Shown: one piece after another, positions 17,003-25,347 of the stretch | Layout: the number at the start of each line of letters is the position of its first letter | How positions within the stretch are numbered: position 1 is the first letter of the stretch | Origin: Lacrimispora xylanolytica | GTDB lineage: Bacteria; Bacillota; Clostridia; Lachnospirales; Lachnospiraceae | DNA: 64,000 nucleotides | Direction of reading: 5' to 3' | Assembly (NCBI RefSeq): GCF_026723765.1 | Contig: NZ_CP113524.1 | Coordinates: 2,713,001-2,777,000, forward strand | Notes under the pieces: model-generated | Database searches by the model: none | What the model saw: only the letters and a program-made list of their open reading frames with translations | Told to the model about the DNA's origin: nothing | Translations under genes and position numbers: made by a program

Positions 17003-17920
17003 CTATAATACCCGGTTGATGTCTGTTACCATATCGATGACTGCCTGCCTTGAGGCCTCACCAAAGTGCTCTGCACCATATTTCTTATATTTATCCTGCT
17101 TATATGCAGCGATGATTCCTCTGGAGGAATTTACCACAGCGCCTAATCCATCTTCATTAAAACAAGGTTTTAAATCCTCAGCAGTTCCGCCCTGGGCACC
17201 ATAGCCTGGAACCAGAAAATAAGTATTGGGCATAAGCTTACGGAGAATTCTGCTCATCTCGGGATAAGTGGCTCCTACCACTGCGCCTACGTTGCTGTAG
17301 GTTCCGTCCATGGACTGGGCACCCCATTCTACTACCTTTTCGGCTACCATCTCATACAAAGGACGTCCATCAATCAGCCGGTCCTGAAATTCTCCACTGG
17401 AGGGATTGGAGGTCTTAACAAGAACAAAAAGTCCCTTGTCCTCTTCCTTACATACGTCCACAAAAGGTTTCACGCCATCAGTTCCCAGATACGGATTGAT
17501 GGTAAGAAAATCTGTCCCAAATGCGGTGAAACGATTGCTTCCTACCTGTACTTTACCAATATGAGCCGTAGCATAAGCAGATGAAGTAGAACCGATATCG
17601 CCTCGTTTTGCATCGCCAATCACAAGAAGGCCTTTTTCCTGACAATAATTTACTGTTTTTACATAAGCCTGCAATCCTTCAATGCCAAACTGTTCATACA
17701 TGGCAATCTGAGGCTTTACGGAGGGGATTAAATCGTATACATGATCTATAATTTCTTTATTATACTGCCAGATTGCTTCTGCAGCACCTTCCAGAGTCTC
17801 ACCAAACTCTTCCAATGCCTTACTTAAGACATGTTCCGGTATATAGTCAAGCATGGGGTCAAGTCCTACACAGATTGGTGCCTTTGTCTTCTGGATTTTT
17901 TCAATTAATTGCCTGATCAT
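17003..17920 (-). CDS. pyrF: Orotidine 5'-phosphate decarboxylase (type 2)
   Basis: A 305-residue OMP decarboxylase of the longer type 2 group. The substrate and catalytic region GLLVIGDAKRGDIGSTSSAYA contains the Lys and Asp residues of the active site, and FLTINPYLGTDGVKPF and FLVPGYGAQGG are the other family motifs. First gene of pyrF-K-D-E; AGGAGG lies six bases upstream of the ATG. No pyr attenuator is visible in the 54-base gap to the upstream gene. Confidence 0.96.
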   Translation of the reverse strand: MIRQLIEKIQKTKAPICVGLDPMLDYIPEHVLSKALEEFGETLEGAAEAIWQYNKEIIDHVYDLIPSVKPQIAMYEQFGIEGLQAYVKTVNYCQEKGLLVIGDAKRGDIGSTSSAYATAHIGKVQVGSNRFTAFGTDFLTINPYLGTDGVKPFVDVCKEEDKGLFVLVKTSNPSSGEFQDRLIDGRPLYEMVAEKVVEWGAQSMDGTYSNVGAVVGATYPEMSRILRKLMPNTYFLVPGYGAQGGTAEDLKPCFNEDGLGAVVNSSRGIIAAYKQDKYKKYGAEHFGEASRQAVIDMVTDINRVL

Positions 17921-17974
17921 TGTCTCCTCCTGGGTTCCATTTATTCTTATTATTCTCTATTCTTACCAATTCTA

Positions 17975-18631
17975 TCATAAGAAGGTACTCGCTTCAAGCC
18001 TTCTTTCAAACTGACTATAAAAATCCTGTTCCATTTGATAGGGTATCAAATAAAAGTTTTTTAACACATACATGCTCACCTGATTAGCAAAGGATGGGTC
18101 ATTTTCTGTCTTGATGCGTTTTTCTAAATGTTTCAAATAATGATACCATTTTAGCACAAAGGCTTCGTACTGTTTTACATCAGATGTATCCAGCCACTTT
18201 TTTACCTTGACCTTTGTCCGCTCTTCCATTCTGCACTCATGCAATTGGAGAATATACTTCATTTCCTGTTCCCCGTAAACCCTGCCTAAGGGAAACAGAC
18301 GGCAGATTCCAGGACGGAAGCTATGGATGCTGCATCTTCCCTCATGATTTAGGAAACTGCATCGTTCATCCTCACCTGCCATTTTTAGATTGGGAAGTAC
18401 GATTCCATCAACTACATTTAATTCAAGCTTATCCTGAAGCAATGCTTCCATGGTACAGGATAGATTCTCACACAAACGGTAACAATCAAGAGGATCCAGG
18501 GTGACAGATTGTCCCATCCCCTGACAGCAGTCAGAACAGCCCCTGCAATCCTTGCAGTCTGCCTTTACCATATCATTTATGCCATATAATTTCCCATCGG
18601 AAATCTCATTTAAGTCAACTTCCCGTTTCAT
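17975..18631 (-). CDS. YkgJ-type cysteine cluster protein
   Basis: A 218-residue protein with the Cys cluster of the YkgJ (UPF0153) family: CKDCRGCSDCCQGMGQ near residues 28-43, then CSFLNHEGRCSIHSFRPGIC with the conserved RPxxCRLFPLG. Such proteins probably bind a zinc or an iron-sulfur cluster; the function is unknown. I took the second ATG (18631) because GTGAGGA is too close to the first (18640). The gap to pyrF is 54 bases, so it may be co-transcribed with the pyr genes. Confidence 0.88.
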   Translation of the reverse strand: MKREVDLNEISDGKLYGINDMVKADCKDCRGCSDCCQGMGQSVTLDPLDCYRLCENLSCTMEALLQDKLELNVVDGIVLPNLKMAGEDERCSFLNHEGRCSIHSFRPGICRLFPLGRVYGEQEMKYILQLHECRMEERTKVKVKKWLDTSDVKQYEAFVLKWYHYLKHLEKRIKTENDPSFANQVSMYVLKNFYLIPYQMEQDFYSQFERRLEASTFL

Positions 18632-18719
18632 GGATCCCATTCCTCACTTTAAAATATTTCAAACATGGTTATTTTATCATTTTCTATTCATACTAGCAAC
18701 GTAGTTTCAATGAAAAATA

Positions 18720-18746
18720 TTAGCACTCACCTGTTGACAGTGCTAA
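18720..18746 (+). promoter_or_regulatory. CIRCE element (HrcA operator)
   Basis: TTAGCACTC-N9-CAGTGCTAA. The consensus is TTAGCACTC-N9-GAGTGCTAA, so there is one mismatch, in the innermost base of the right arm. It overlaps the -35 box of the hsp20 promoter, so HrcA binding would block polymerase. Confidence 0.92.
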
Positions 18747-18762
18747 CAATGTGTGTTATATT
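18734..18762 (+). promoter_or_regulatory. Vegetative promoter of hsp20
   Basis: TTGACA (18734-18739), a 17-base spacer and TATATT (18757-18762). The -35 lies inside the spacer and right arm of the CIRCE element. Confidence 0.85.
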
Positions 18763-18830
18763 ACATATATAACAAATAGAAAACACCAATGAGTGGTGCT
18801 GCATCTATCGAATGAAAAGGAGGAACTGAT

Positions 18831-19244
18831 ATGTTATTATCCAGAAGAAACAATTTATTTGATGACTTTTTCAATGATCCGTTTTTTACAGATGCATACT
18901 TCAACAAGCAATCCTTAATGAAAACCGATATTGAAGACGGCGGTGACCATTATGTTATAGATATGGAACTGCCTGGCTTTCAGAAGGAAATGGTAAAGGC
19001 AGAGCTAAAAGATGGGTATCTCACCATCCTTGCTGAAAACAATTCAGAAAATAACTCCGACGAAGAAAAGAACTATATCCGCAGAGAACGGTATCACAGT
19101 TCTTTAAAAAGAAGCTTTTACGTAGGAACCAAAATCAGACAGGAAGATATCAAGGCATCGTTTGAAAACGGAATCTTAAAGCTTATGCTTCCCAAGGAAG
19201 CTCCTAAGGAAATTGAAGAAAACCGATATATTCCAATTGAATAA
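18831..19244 (+). CDS. Hsp20/alpha-crystallin small heat shock protein
   Basis: A 137-residue ATP-independent holdase chaperone of the Hsp18/Hsp20 type. A short N-terminal arm (NNLFDDFFNDPFF) leads into the alpha-crystallin domain, MKTDIEDGGDHYVIDMELPG to the family GxLxL-like IEDIKASFENGILKLMLPK region (read here as FENGILKLMLPKE), ending with an I-x-I-like IPIE tail used in oligomerisation. AAAGGAGG lies seven bases upstream of the ATG. A CIRCE element covers its promoter, so it belongs to the HrcA regulon, whereas many Bacillus relatives are not HrcA-controlled. Confidence 0.95.
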   Translation: MLLSRRNNLFDDFFNDPFFTDAYFNKQSLMKTDIEDGGDHYVIDMELPGFQKEMVKAELKDGYLTILAENNSENNSDEEKNYIRRERYHSSLKRSFYVGTKIRQEDIKASFENGILKLMLPKEAPKEIEENRYIPIE

Positions 19245-19250
19245 GCATGC

Positions 19251-19290
19251 AAAAGGAGAAGGTCCATACCATCGGACCTTCTCCTTTTTA
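19251..19290. terminator. Bidirectional terminator, hsp20 / nitroreductase
   Basis: A perfect 15-bp stem, AAAAGGAGAAGGTCC with GGACCTTCTCCTTTT, with an 8-base loop and T/A runs on both sides, between convergent genes. Confidence 0.9.
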
Positions 19291-19307
19291 TACGAGATAA
19301 CATATAA

Positions 19308-20081
19308 TCAGCAGTTGAATTCTTTGACATACGCAGTCGTAACATAAGTCCCGCTTTTAAAGGACTTTTTAAGCATTGTCTCTTCGGCTTCCAGCTTGAT
19401 GTTCATCCACATCTCTTCCGCGGCAATGGTTAGATGGGACAGCATAATCCCGATACTGATATCACGCATGGAAACTAAGGGCGCAGAAGGCAGAAATTCT
19501 CTGCAGGCAAAGATATAAATCCTGTCGTGGTATACAATAAACCGCCAGGGCTGGTTATTCATAGCCGACGGAGACAGCCTTGCTGCTTTTAAAATATTTT
19601 TCATTGGCTCACCGATTTCTTCCTTAAATACACAAAGTTCCTTTAATGGTAAGCGCTTTGCCGTAGCCGGATCCCGGTACAGAAGTGTTTTTGGATAGCC
19701 AAAAGCAACTGCAACGACCTGCTTAACCCCTTCCATCTCATGACCAGTGATTCTGGTATTCCCCAGATAGCAGGATCCAATGCCTTTCCCTGTCATATAT
19801 AAGAGAATCGGCTCCAGAATATATCCTGCGTTTGTCAGATACCCTTCTTTCTCCTCGGAATAAAATACCAGATAATAGGGAGCCTCTACTTTCCATAAGC
19901 CTTTTACCGGAAGATGGCCATCCAGGTTGTCGCATATTTCCATTTTCACTGAAATGTCCGCATGAAGCTTCAATACACAGTTTCCGAAATAAAGTATATC
20001 CTTTAAAAGCTGTTCCGGAATCTGTTCCTTTTTAAATTTTCTGATGGATCTTCTTTTAAATATCATCTGATAAAGATTCAT
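19308..20081 (-). CDS. Nitroreductase-like flavoprotein
   Basis: A 257-residue protein of the nitroreductase (FMN-dependent oxidoreductase) fold, in the larger two-part subgroup sometimes called TM-nitroreductase. The N-terminal MIFKRRSIRKFKKEQI and later ILKAARLSPSAMNNQPWRF are the two FMN-binding motifs; here the second comes near residue 165, much later than in small nitroreductases. Substrate unknown. The ATG at 20081 is preceded by GGGGAGCAGG; an in-frame start seven codons earlier lacks a ribosome site. It ends at a terminator shared with hsp20. Confidence 0.82.
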   Translation of the reverse strand: MNLYQMIFKRRSIRKFKKEQIPEQLLKDILYFGNCVLKLHADISVKMEICDNLDGHLPVKGLWKVEAPYYLVFYSEEKEGYLTNAGYILEPILLYMTGKGIGSCYLGNTRITGHEMEGVKQVVAVAFGYPKTLLYRDPATAKRLPLKELCVFKEEIGEPMKNILKAARLSPSAMNNQPWRFIVYHDRIYIFACREFLPSAPLVSMRDISIGIMLSHLTIAAEEMWMNIKLEAEETMLKKSFKSGTYVTTAYVKEFNC

Positions 20082-20115
20082 ACCTGCTCCCCTCTTTCCC
20101 AACCAGCAATTGGAC

Positions 20116-21900
20116 CTAAATCAGCCCTCTCATTTCTTTTAATAGCCCGGCAAATACCAAAAGCGCATCCTTTACCGGCTCTGCTGTGGACATATCCACC
20201 CCGCAAAGCTTTAATAAGTCTATGGGAGTCATGGAATTTCCGCCGCTTAAAAATTTAAAATAACCCTCAATTACTTCCTGATCCCCGGAAAGGATCTTGC
20301 TGCTGATGGCTACAGCAGCAGAAAAGCCTGTAGCATACTGATATACATAAAATGGCGTATAGAAATGAGGAATTCTGGACCATTCGTAATCAATCTCGGG
20401 ATCAACCACCATATCCGGACCAAAATAAAATTCATTGAGCTTATGGTATGTCTGACCAAGAAGATCCGCCGTCAGTATCTGCCCCTCTTTTACAAGGCGA
20501 TGGGTCTCAGCCTCAAACTCCGCAAACATTGCCTGACGGTAAAGGGTTCCACGGAAGCTATCCATAAAATGATTTACCAGATAAGCACGCTCACTCTTAT
20601 CTTTCGTTGTATCTAAAAGGTGGCGGATTAAGAGAGCTTCATTACAGGTGGAAGCCACCTCTGCAACAAAAATCTTATAACCTGCATCCACATAGGACTG
20701 ATTTTTATCCGAAAACCAGCTATGAAGTGCATGCCCCATCTCATGAGCCAGGGTAAATACGCTGTCTAAGGTTCCATTAAAATTAAGGAGAACATAAGGA
20801 TGGATTCCATAAACTCCCCAGGAATAAGCTCCGCTTCTCTTTCCTTCATTCTCATACACATCGATCCATCGGTTATCAAATCCTTCTTTTAAAAGAGCCA
20901 GATATTCCTCTCCCAAAGGCTTTAGTCCCTCCAGAACCATGGTTTTCGCTTCGTCAAAGGATATTTTCTTTTCTTCCAAAGATACCATGGGCACGTATAA
21001 ATCATACATATGAAGTTCATCTACTCCGAGAGCTTCCTTACGAATGGAGACGTACTCATGAAGATAGGAAATCCCTTCCCTTACAGCCTTAATCAAATTG
21101 TCATAGACTTCTTCCGGTATTTCATTCTCGGATAGGGAATGTGCCCTTGACGATGAGTAATTTCTTGCAGATGCATAAAAAGCTGCCTTTTTTACATTGG
21201 AAAAAAAGGTAGACGCAAGTGTATTTCCAAACTGCCTATAAACACTGTAAAGCGCCTCAAATGCTGACTTTCGCACGCTTCTGTCCTGTTTTTCCATAAG
21301 GGCGATATAGTTACCGTGGGTAATTTTAACCGGTTCCTGGTTCTCATCAAGAATCTCAGGGAATTTGGCATCTGCATTATTGAACATATTGAAAATATCA
21401 GATGCCCCTGACGTCGCTTCCAGGGATTTTGCAAGAAGGGCCTCTTCCGCAGCGGATAAGGTATGCTCCTTCTTTTTCATAATAATTTCCAGGGTTCTTT
21501 TATAACGCTTTAGCTCCGGTATATTCTCCTGGTATTCCCGAAGGGTATTTTCTGGAATTGTCAATATCTCAGGTACTAGAAAAGCAGAAAGACTGGCCGC
21601 CTGATAGGATAAGGCTCTTGCTTTTGCTGCAAATTCCTGATATCTTGCATTCCCTGTATCTTCATCTGACTTCTGCTTTCCATATACGAACAGAGTCTCT
21701 ATCTTTAAGGATACCTCCTCGTCAAATTTCAGACAGGAAAAAAGCATCTCGCCGGAATCTGCAAGATGTCCTTCATATTTTTTATAACCTGCAATTGCCT
21801 GCTCTGTTTCACGGAATAAATCCTCCCAGGCTGTTTCAGACGGCAATATATCCGCCAGGTTCCAGGTGTCGCTTACCGGTATTTCATCTCTCTTTTTCAA
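20116..21900 (-). CDS. pepF: Oligoendopeptidase F (M3 family)
   Basis: A 594-residue zinc metallopeptidase of family M3 that cleaves short peptides in the cytoplasm. The zinc site HEMGHALHSWFSD (HExxH) and the downstream Glu in FVAEVASTCNEALL are intact, and the C-terminal HFYTPFYVYQYATGFSAA substrate segment is present. I chose the TTG start at 21900 because GGAGGG lies six bases upstream, while the ATG at 21945 has no ribosome site and adds 15 residues outside the family. It lies 34 bases upstream of the nitroreductase gene. Confidence 0.93.
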   Translation of the reverse strand: MKKRDEIPVSDTWNLADILPSETAWEDLFRETEQAIAGYKKYEGHLADSGEMLFSCLKFDEEVSLKIETLFVYGKQKSDEDTGNARYQEFAAKARALSYQAASLSAFLVPEILTIPENTLREYQENIPELKRYKRTLEIIMKKKEHTLSAAEEALLAKSLEATSGASDIFNMFNNADAKFPEILDENQEPVKITHGNYIALMEKQDRSVRKSAFEALYSVYRQFGNTLASTFFSNVKKAAFYASARNYSSSRAHSLSENEIPEEVYDNLIKAVREGISYLHEYVSIRKEALGVDELHMYDLYVPMVSLEEKKISFDEAKTMVLEGLKPLGEEYLALLKEGFDNRWIDVYENEGKRSGAYSWGVYGIHPYVLLNFNGTLDSVFTLAHEMGHALHSWFSDKNQSYVDAGYKIFVAEVASTCNEALLIRHLLDTTKDKSERAYLVNHFMDSFRGTLYRQAMFAEFEAETHRLVKEGQILTADLLGQTYHKLNEFYFGPDMVVDPEIDYEWSRIPHFYTPFYVYQYATGFSAAVAISSKILSGDQEVIEGYFKFLSGGNSMTPIDLLKLCGVDMSTAEPVKDALLVFAGLLKEMRGLI

Positions 21901-21982
21901 TGATATCCCTCCAACTGCTTTACTTGTGTTTATTCTATCACCCATATTTCAAAGAAACAACTGGAAATATGGAAATATTTCA

Positions 21983-22012
21983 TTGAATTTTCATGTTTTT
22001 TTGTATTATACT
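21983..22012 (+). promoter_or_regulatory. Vegetative promoter of the tandem GNAT gene
   Basis: TTGAAT (21983-21988), an 18-base spacer and TATACT (22007-22012), about 28 bases before the ATG at 22040. Confidence 0.65.
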
Positions 22013-22039
22013 ATAGGAAAACAAATCAGGAGCCATGAT

Positions 22040-22807
22040 ATGAATGTAATCCGCACCAATGCCCCCAGTCAAACACAAAAAAATGATGCAATCACGCTAC
22101 AGGAAGTTTGCAGAAGCCATGATCATATTTCTCTGACACTTCCAATGGAAGAAGATTGTATTTACTTCTTATTATACGACGAAGAAACCCTCTTATCCGT
22201 CCTCTGTGCATTTTTTACCGAAAATATGGATTATGAATGCAGTGGATTCACTCACCCCGGACACAGACAAAAAGGATATTTTACCAAGCTGATCGAAACG
22301 CTTTTAGATGAAACAGGAGACAGTGATTTGATTTTCCCCGTAGATGAATCCTGTAAGGATACCATCCACGCATTACAAGCCATGGATGCTTCCTTTTGGT
22401 ATCAGGAACACATCATGGAACTACCGCTGACCCAATCCATAAAGACAAGCCGTCTAAAAGAGGGGTCTTCTTTTGATGCCCTCTCCCTCTCCATTGCCTC
22501 TTCTCCGGAAGAGACCCCGATTCAGTGCGTCTTTTTGCTTGATGGAAAGCAGGTGGGTTCCTGCTGTCTCGACGCTCTGGAACATGGAGCTTATTTTTAT
22601 GGTTTTGAAATATCAGAACCTTATAGAAACCAGGGGCTGGGAAGTGCCTGCCTTTCTCTTTTTTTAGATACGTATTTTGCCCATCCCAATGCAAGACGAT
22701 ACAAAAAGTTGTTTCTCCAGGTTTCCGGTCTTAACAAGCCAGCCATTTCACTCTATAAAAAAGCAGGATTTCAGATCACTGAAAGCCTGTCCTATTATGT
22801 ATATTAA
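22040..22807 (+). CDS. GNAT acetyltransferase with two GNAT-like halves
   Basis: A 255-residue protein. The C-terminal half is a clear GNAT domain with the acetyl-CoA loop FEISEPYRNQGLGSACLSLF and the closing SGLNKPAISLYKKAGFQI. The N-terminal half has a second, weaker acetyl-CoA-like loop, FTHPGHRQKGYFTKLIETLL, so I read it as a tandem GNAT. Substrate unknown. The start at 22040 has AGGAG at eight bases; the frame is open upstream across the pepF 5' end but without a ribosome site. It is convergent with a single-domain GNAT gene, with two bases between the stop codons. Confidence 0.82.
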   Translation: MNVIRTNAPSQTQKNDAITLQEVCRSHDHISLTLPMEEDCIYFLLYDEETLLSVLCAFFTENMDYECSGFTHPGHRQKGYFTKLIETLLDETGDSDLIFPVDESCKDTIHALQAMDASFWYQEHIMELPLTQSIKTSRLKEGSSFDALSLSIASSPEETPIQCVFLLDGKQVGSCCLDALEHGAYFYGFEISEPYRNQGLGSACLSLFLDTYFAHPNARRYKKLFLQVSGLNKPAISLYKKAGFQITESLSYYVY

Positions 22808-22809
22808 AC

Positions 22810-23445
22810 TCAATTATGATAACGAATCAAGCAATACTGTTTTAAGTTAAATTGCTTTTCAACTACTTCATATAGTTCAAAGCCAAAATGCTGATAATAA
22901 GAAACATTCCCCTCGTTATGGGTTTCCAGGGTGATTATTAGCTTGTTCTTATCCGCATATTCCATCGTTTCCTTTAACAGAAAGGCAGAAATGCCATGAT
23001 GCTGCATGGTAGGTCTCACCGCAAGATATATGATATGCAGCCTGTTTTGGGTATGGAGCTTTTCTGTCCATTTGGAGTTTAAATAATCCCTGAACTGAAA
23101 GAAATTCCACAAGGTTTTAAGAGATGGGTCCTCCTTAATCAGATACCCTTTTGTCTTTACATATGCCAGGGCCTCCGAGACATAACGTTTTAAGGAATGA
23201 AAGGATTCTGATTCATCCTCCACTACGATAATGCCATGAATTTCTTCGCTGTCTGCATAAATCTCACAGGTAAGAAGAAATTCTTCCATATCGCAGGCGA
23301 ACAGCTCCGGCAGTAAGCGGTCTCTTGTCTCCTTATCAGGAATAAGCCTGCTATAGAGAGGATCGGATCCAAAGCATTCCGTAAGCAGTTCCTTTAATTT
23401 GTCCACATCAACTTTTTTTACCCGGTACAATCGGTCACTGTCCAT
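22810..23445 (-). CDS. GNAT family N-acetyltransferase
   Basis: A 211-residue GNAT-fold protein. The acetyl-CoA motif is IIYLAVRPTMQHHGISAFLL, where the usual Arg/Gln-x-x-Gly-x-Gly/Ala is QHHGIS, followed by VSYYQHFGFELYEV, the standard end of the fold. The N-terminal 80 residues hold a conserved-looking ECFGSDPLYSRLIPD segment seen in related Lachnospiraceae proteins. Substrate unknown. Its stop codon nearly abuts that of the tandem GNAT gene, with no terminator between them. Confidence 0.82.
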   Translation of the reverse strand: MDSDRLYRVKKVDVDKLKELLTECFGSDPLYSRLIPDKETRDRLLPELFACDMEEFLLTCEIYADSEEIHGIIVVEDESESFHSLKRYVSEALAYVKTKGYLIKEDPSLKTLWNFFQFRDYLNSKWTEKLHTQNRLHIIYLAVRPTMQHHGISAFLLKETMEYADKNKLIITLETHNEGNVSYYQHFGFELYEVVEKQFNLKQYCLIRYHN

Positions 23446-23554
23446 AGTCTTACGCCTCTTTTTCTTCTTTTTACTACTTTTGACACGGTCGATTGCAGCA
23501 CAATCGTTTGCCTTGTTCCATGGGTTTTTACAAACTATATTCCATCTTCCTTAC

Positions 23555-23583
23555 TTGTATTTACTCTACTAATATTATATAAT
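23555..23583 (+). promoter_or_regulatory. Promoter of the PocR-type chemosensor
   Basis: TTGTAT (23555-23560), a 17-base spacer and TATAAT (23578-23583); the ATG lies 50 bases downstream. Confidence 0.6.
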
Positions 23584-23632
23584 AATATTTACAATCGTTT
23601 CCAATTCTTATAGGAGAAGGCGGGGAATACAT

Positions 23633-24412
23633 ATGATAGACTTAAGAAAATTTATTGATCTTGATGCGCTTCAAAAAATCCAGGATCAGTTTTCCGAGGC
23701 CACGGGTCTGGCAGCCATCGCAGTGGATGGAGAAGGCAAATACCTAACCAAGGGAAGTAATTTCACAGATTTTTGCATGAAGCATACCAGAAAGAATGAA
23801 GAAGGGGCAAAGCGGTGTCAGAAATGTGACGCAGAAGGAAGCGGCACTTATTACTGCCATGCAGGGCTGATGGATTTTTCCACAGATATCATCGTTCATG
23901 GAGAGAAAGCTGGAGCCATTATCGGGGGACAAGTTTTACCAGGAGTTCCAGATGAAAACAAATTCAGGGATATTGCCAGAGAGCTTGGCATACCAGAAAA
24001 CGATTACCTGGCTGCTTTAAAAAAGGTTCCGGTTCGTTCGGAATCCATGATTCGGGCATCTGCAGAGATGCTTGGCAATGTAGTAAATCAGCTGGTCAAC
24101 TTAGAATACATGAAAACAGTAACGCAAAAAAGAAACGATATTCTCGATGTGGAAATTGAACATATTCAAAAATCATTGGATGAAGTCACAGAAAAGACCC
24201 GGGATCTGCAAAAGGTTGCCTCCATGGAAAATATACTATCCATAAACGCCTCCATTGAAGCCGCAAGAGCCGGGGAGGCTGGAGTAGGATTTGCTGTGGT
24301 CGCAAGGGAGTTTGGTGAAATCTCAAAAAACTCAGGAGGTGTCTACCAGAGAATTCATGAGCTGGTTGGATCCATAAACACGTCTGTTAGTAAGTTAACT
24401 GGTACCATATAG
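23633..24412 (+). CDS. Soluble PocR-domain sensor with short MCP signalling tip
   Basis: A 259-residue protein without membrane helices. Residues 1-165 form a PocR ligand-binding domain, with Cys in CMKHTRKNEEGAKRCQKCD and YYCHAGLMDF. In PocR this domain is linked to sensing 1,2-propanediol and similar small molecules. Then comes a coiled coil and a reduced chemoreceptor signalling tip: [20 protein letters not shown] and GFAVVAREFGEISKNSGG. The tip keeps the CheA/CheW contact hairpin but only about 90 residues of coiled coil remain, with no methylation helices recognisable. GGAGAAGG lies upstream of the ATG, and a strong terminator follows, so it is monocistronic. Confidence 0.88.
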   Translation: MIDLRKFIDLDALQKIQDQFSEATGLAAIAVDGEGKYLTKGSNFTDFCMKHTRKNEEGAKRCQKCDAEGSGTYYCHAGLMDFSTDIIVHGEKAGAIIGGQVLPGVPDENKFRDIARELGIPENDYLAALKKVPVRSESMIRASAEMLGNVVNQLVNLEYMKTVTQKRNDILDVEIEHIQKSLDEVTEKTRDLQKVASMENILSINASIEAARAGEAGVGFAVVAREFGEISKNSGGVYQRIHELVGSINTSVSKLTGTI

Positions 24413-24416
24413 GAAA

Positions 24417-24443
24417 GAGCGGGAAAACTTTGTTTTCCCGCTC
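24417..24443. terminator. Terminator, PocR sensor / yebC
   Basis: A perfect 12-bp stem, GAGCGGGAAAAC with GTTTTCCCGCTC, with a 3-base loop, followed by CTTCTATTCTT on the plus strand. It lies between convergent genes. Confidence 0.85.
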
Positions 24444-24456
24444 CTTCTATTCTTAT

Positions 24457-25185
24457 TTATTCGTCCCAGTTATGATAGGTCGCCTGTACATCATCTTCCG
24501 CATCAAGAAGGTCTAAAATTCGGTTCATCTTCTTAATGGAATCTTCATCGGTAAGCTCGGCCCAGGTCTGAGGAATCATGGTGATATCTGCTTCAACCAT
24601 AGGAATTTTCGCTGCCTCCAGCGCTTCTCTAACCGCACTGAACTCTTCTGGTGCAGTTACTACTTCAAAGCTGTCCTCTTCCTCAGAGAAGTCTTCGGCG
24701 CCAGCATCCAGAGCGATCATCATAAGCTCATCCGGATCCATATCACATTCTTCTTTATCTATAATAATCTGACCTTTTTTATCAAACATAAAGGAAACAC
24801 AACCTGGTGTTCCTACATTACCGCCGCCCTTAGTAAATGCATTCTTTACATTTGCCGCCGTACGGTTTTTATTGTCTGTCAATGTATCTACGATAATTGC
24901 GACTCCATTGGGGCCGTAACCTTCGTATGTAATGGTTTCATAGTTGACAGTACCAGCATCACCAGCCGCTTTTTTGATTCCGCGGTCAATGGTATCATTC
25001 GGCATATTGTTAGCCTTGGCCTTTGCAATCACGTCACGGAGCCTACTATTGTTTGCAGGGTCTGGTCCGCCTTCTTTTACTGCAACTGCAATCTCCCTGC
25101 CGATGACAGTAAAGATCTTACCTTTTGCAGAATCGTTTCTCTCTTTTTTGTGTTTGATATTTGCGAACTTTGAATGTCCTGACAT
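24457..25185 (-). CDS. YebC/PmpR family regulator
   Basis: A 242-residue YebC/PmpR protein. The N-terminal [21 protein letters not shown] and the [24 protein letters not shown] region are family signatures. Members act as transcription factors in some bacteria, and YebC has also been tied to translation of proline-rich stretches, so the role here is open. The C-terminal domain is strongly acidic ([10 protein letters not shown]). Single gene with normal length and its own promoter region. Confidence 0.96.
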   Translation of the reverse strand: MSGHSKFANIKHKKERNDSAKGKIFTVIGREIAVAVKEGGPDPANNSRLRDVIAKAKANNMPNDTIDRGIKKAAGDAGTVNYETITYEGYGPNGVAIIVDTLTDNKNRTAANVKNAFTKGGGNVGTPGCVSFMFDKKGQIIIDKEECDMDPDELMMIALDAGAEDFSEEEDSFEVVTAPEEFSAVREALEAAKIPMVEADITMIPQTWAELTDEDSIKKMNRILDLLDAEDDVQATYHNWDE

Positions 25186-25289
25186 TGTTTAAAGCACTCC
25201 TTTTCTTTCTCTATTTCGTCCTTTATTTTTCAGAAAATACATCTTTTCTATTTTAGCACTTATTATTTCATCTGGCAAGAAAAAATAAT

Positions 25290-25342
25290 GCACAGTCTCC
25301 GGGAGTTCCTGCATAACAGCGGGAATTCTCTGGAGACTGTGC
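25290..25342 (-). terminator. Terminator after the CorC-type gene
   Basis: An 11-bp stem, GCACAGTCTCC with GGAGACTGTGC, enclosing an inner GGAA/TTCC arm; read on the minus strand it is followed by ATTATTTTTTCTT. Confidence 0.9.
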
Positions 25343-25347
25343 AAGTA

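Noticed and set aside
18689-18695. CATACTA upstream of hsp20 on the plus strand
   Set aside because: The matching -35 would be TGGTTA, only four of six; a stronger vegetative promoter lies closer.
21901-21945. ATG start of pepF at 21945
   Set aside because: No ribosome site; the TTG at 21900 has GGAGGG at ideal spacing.
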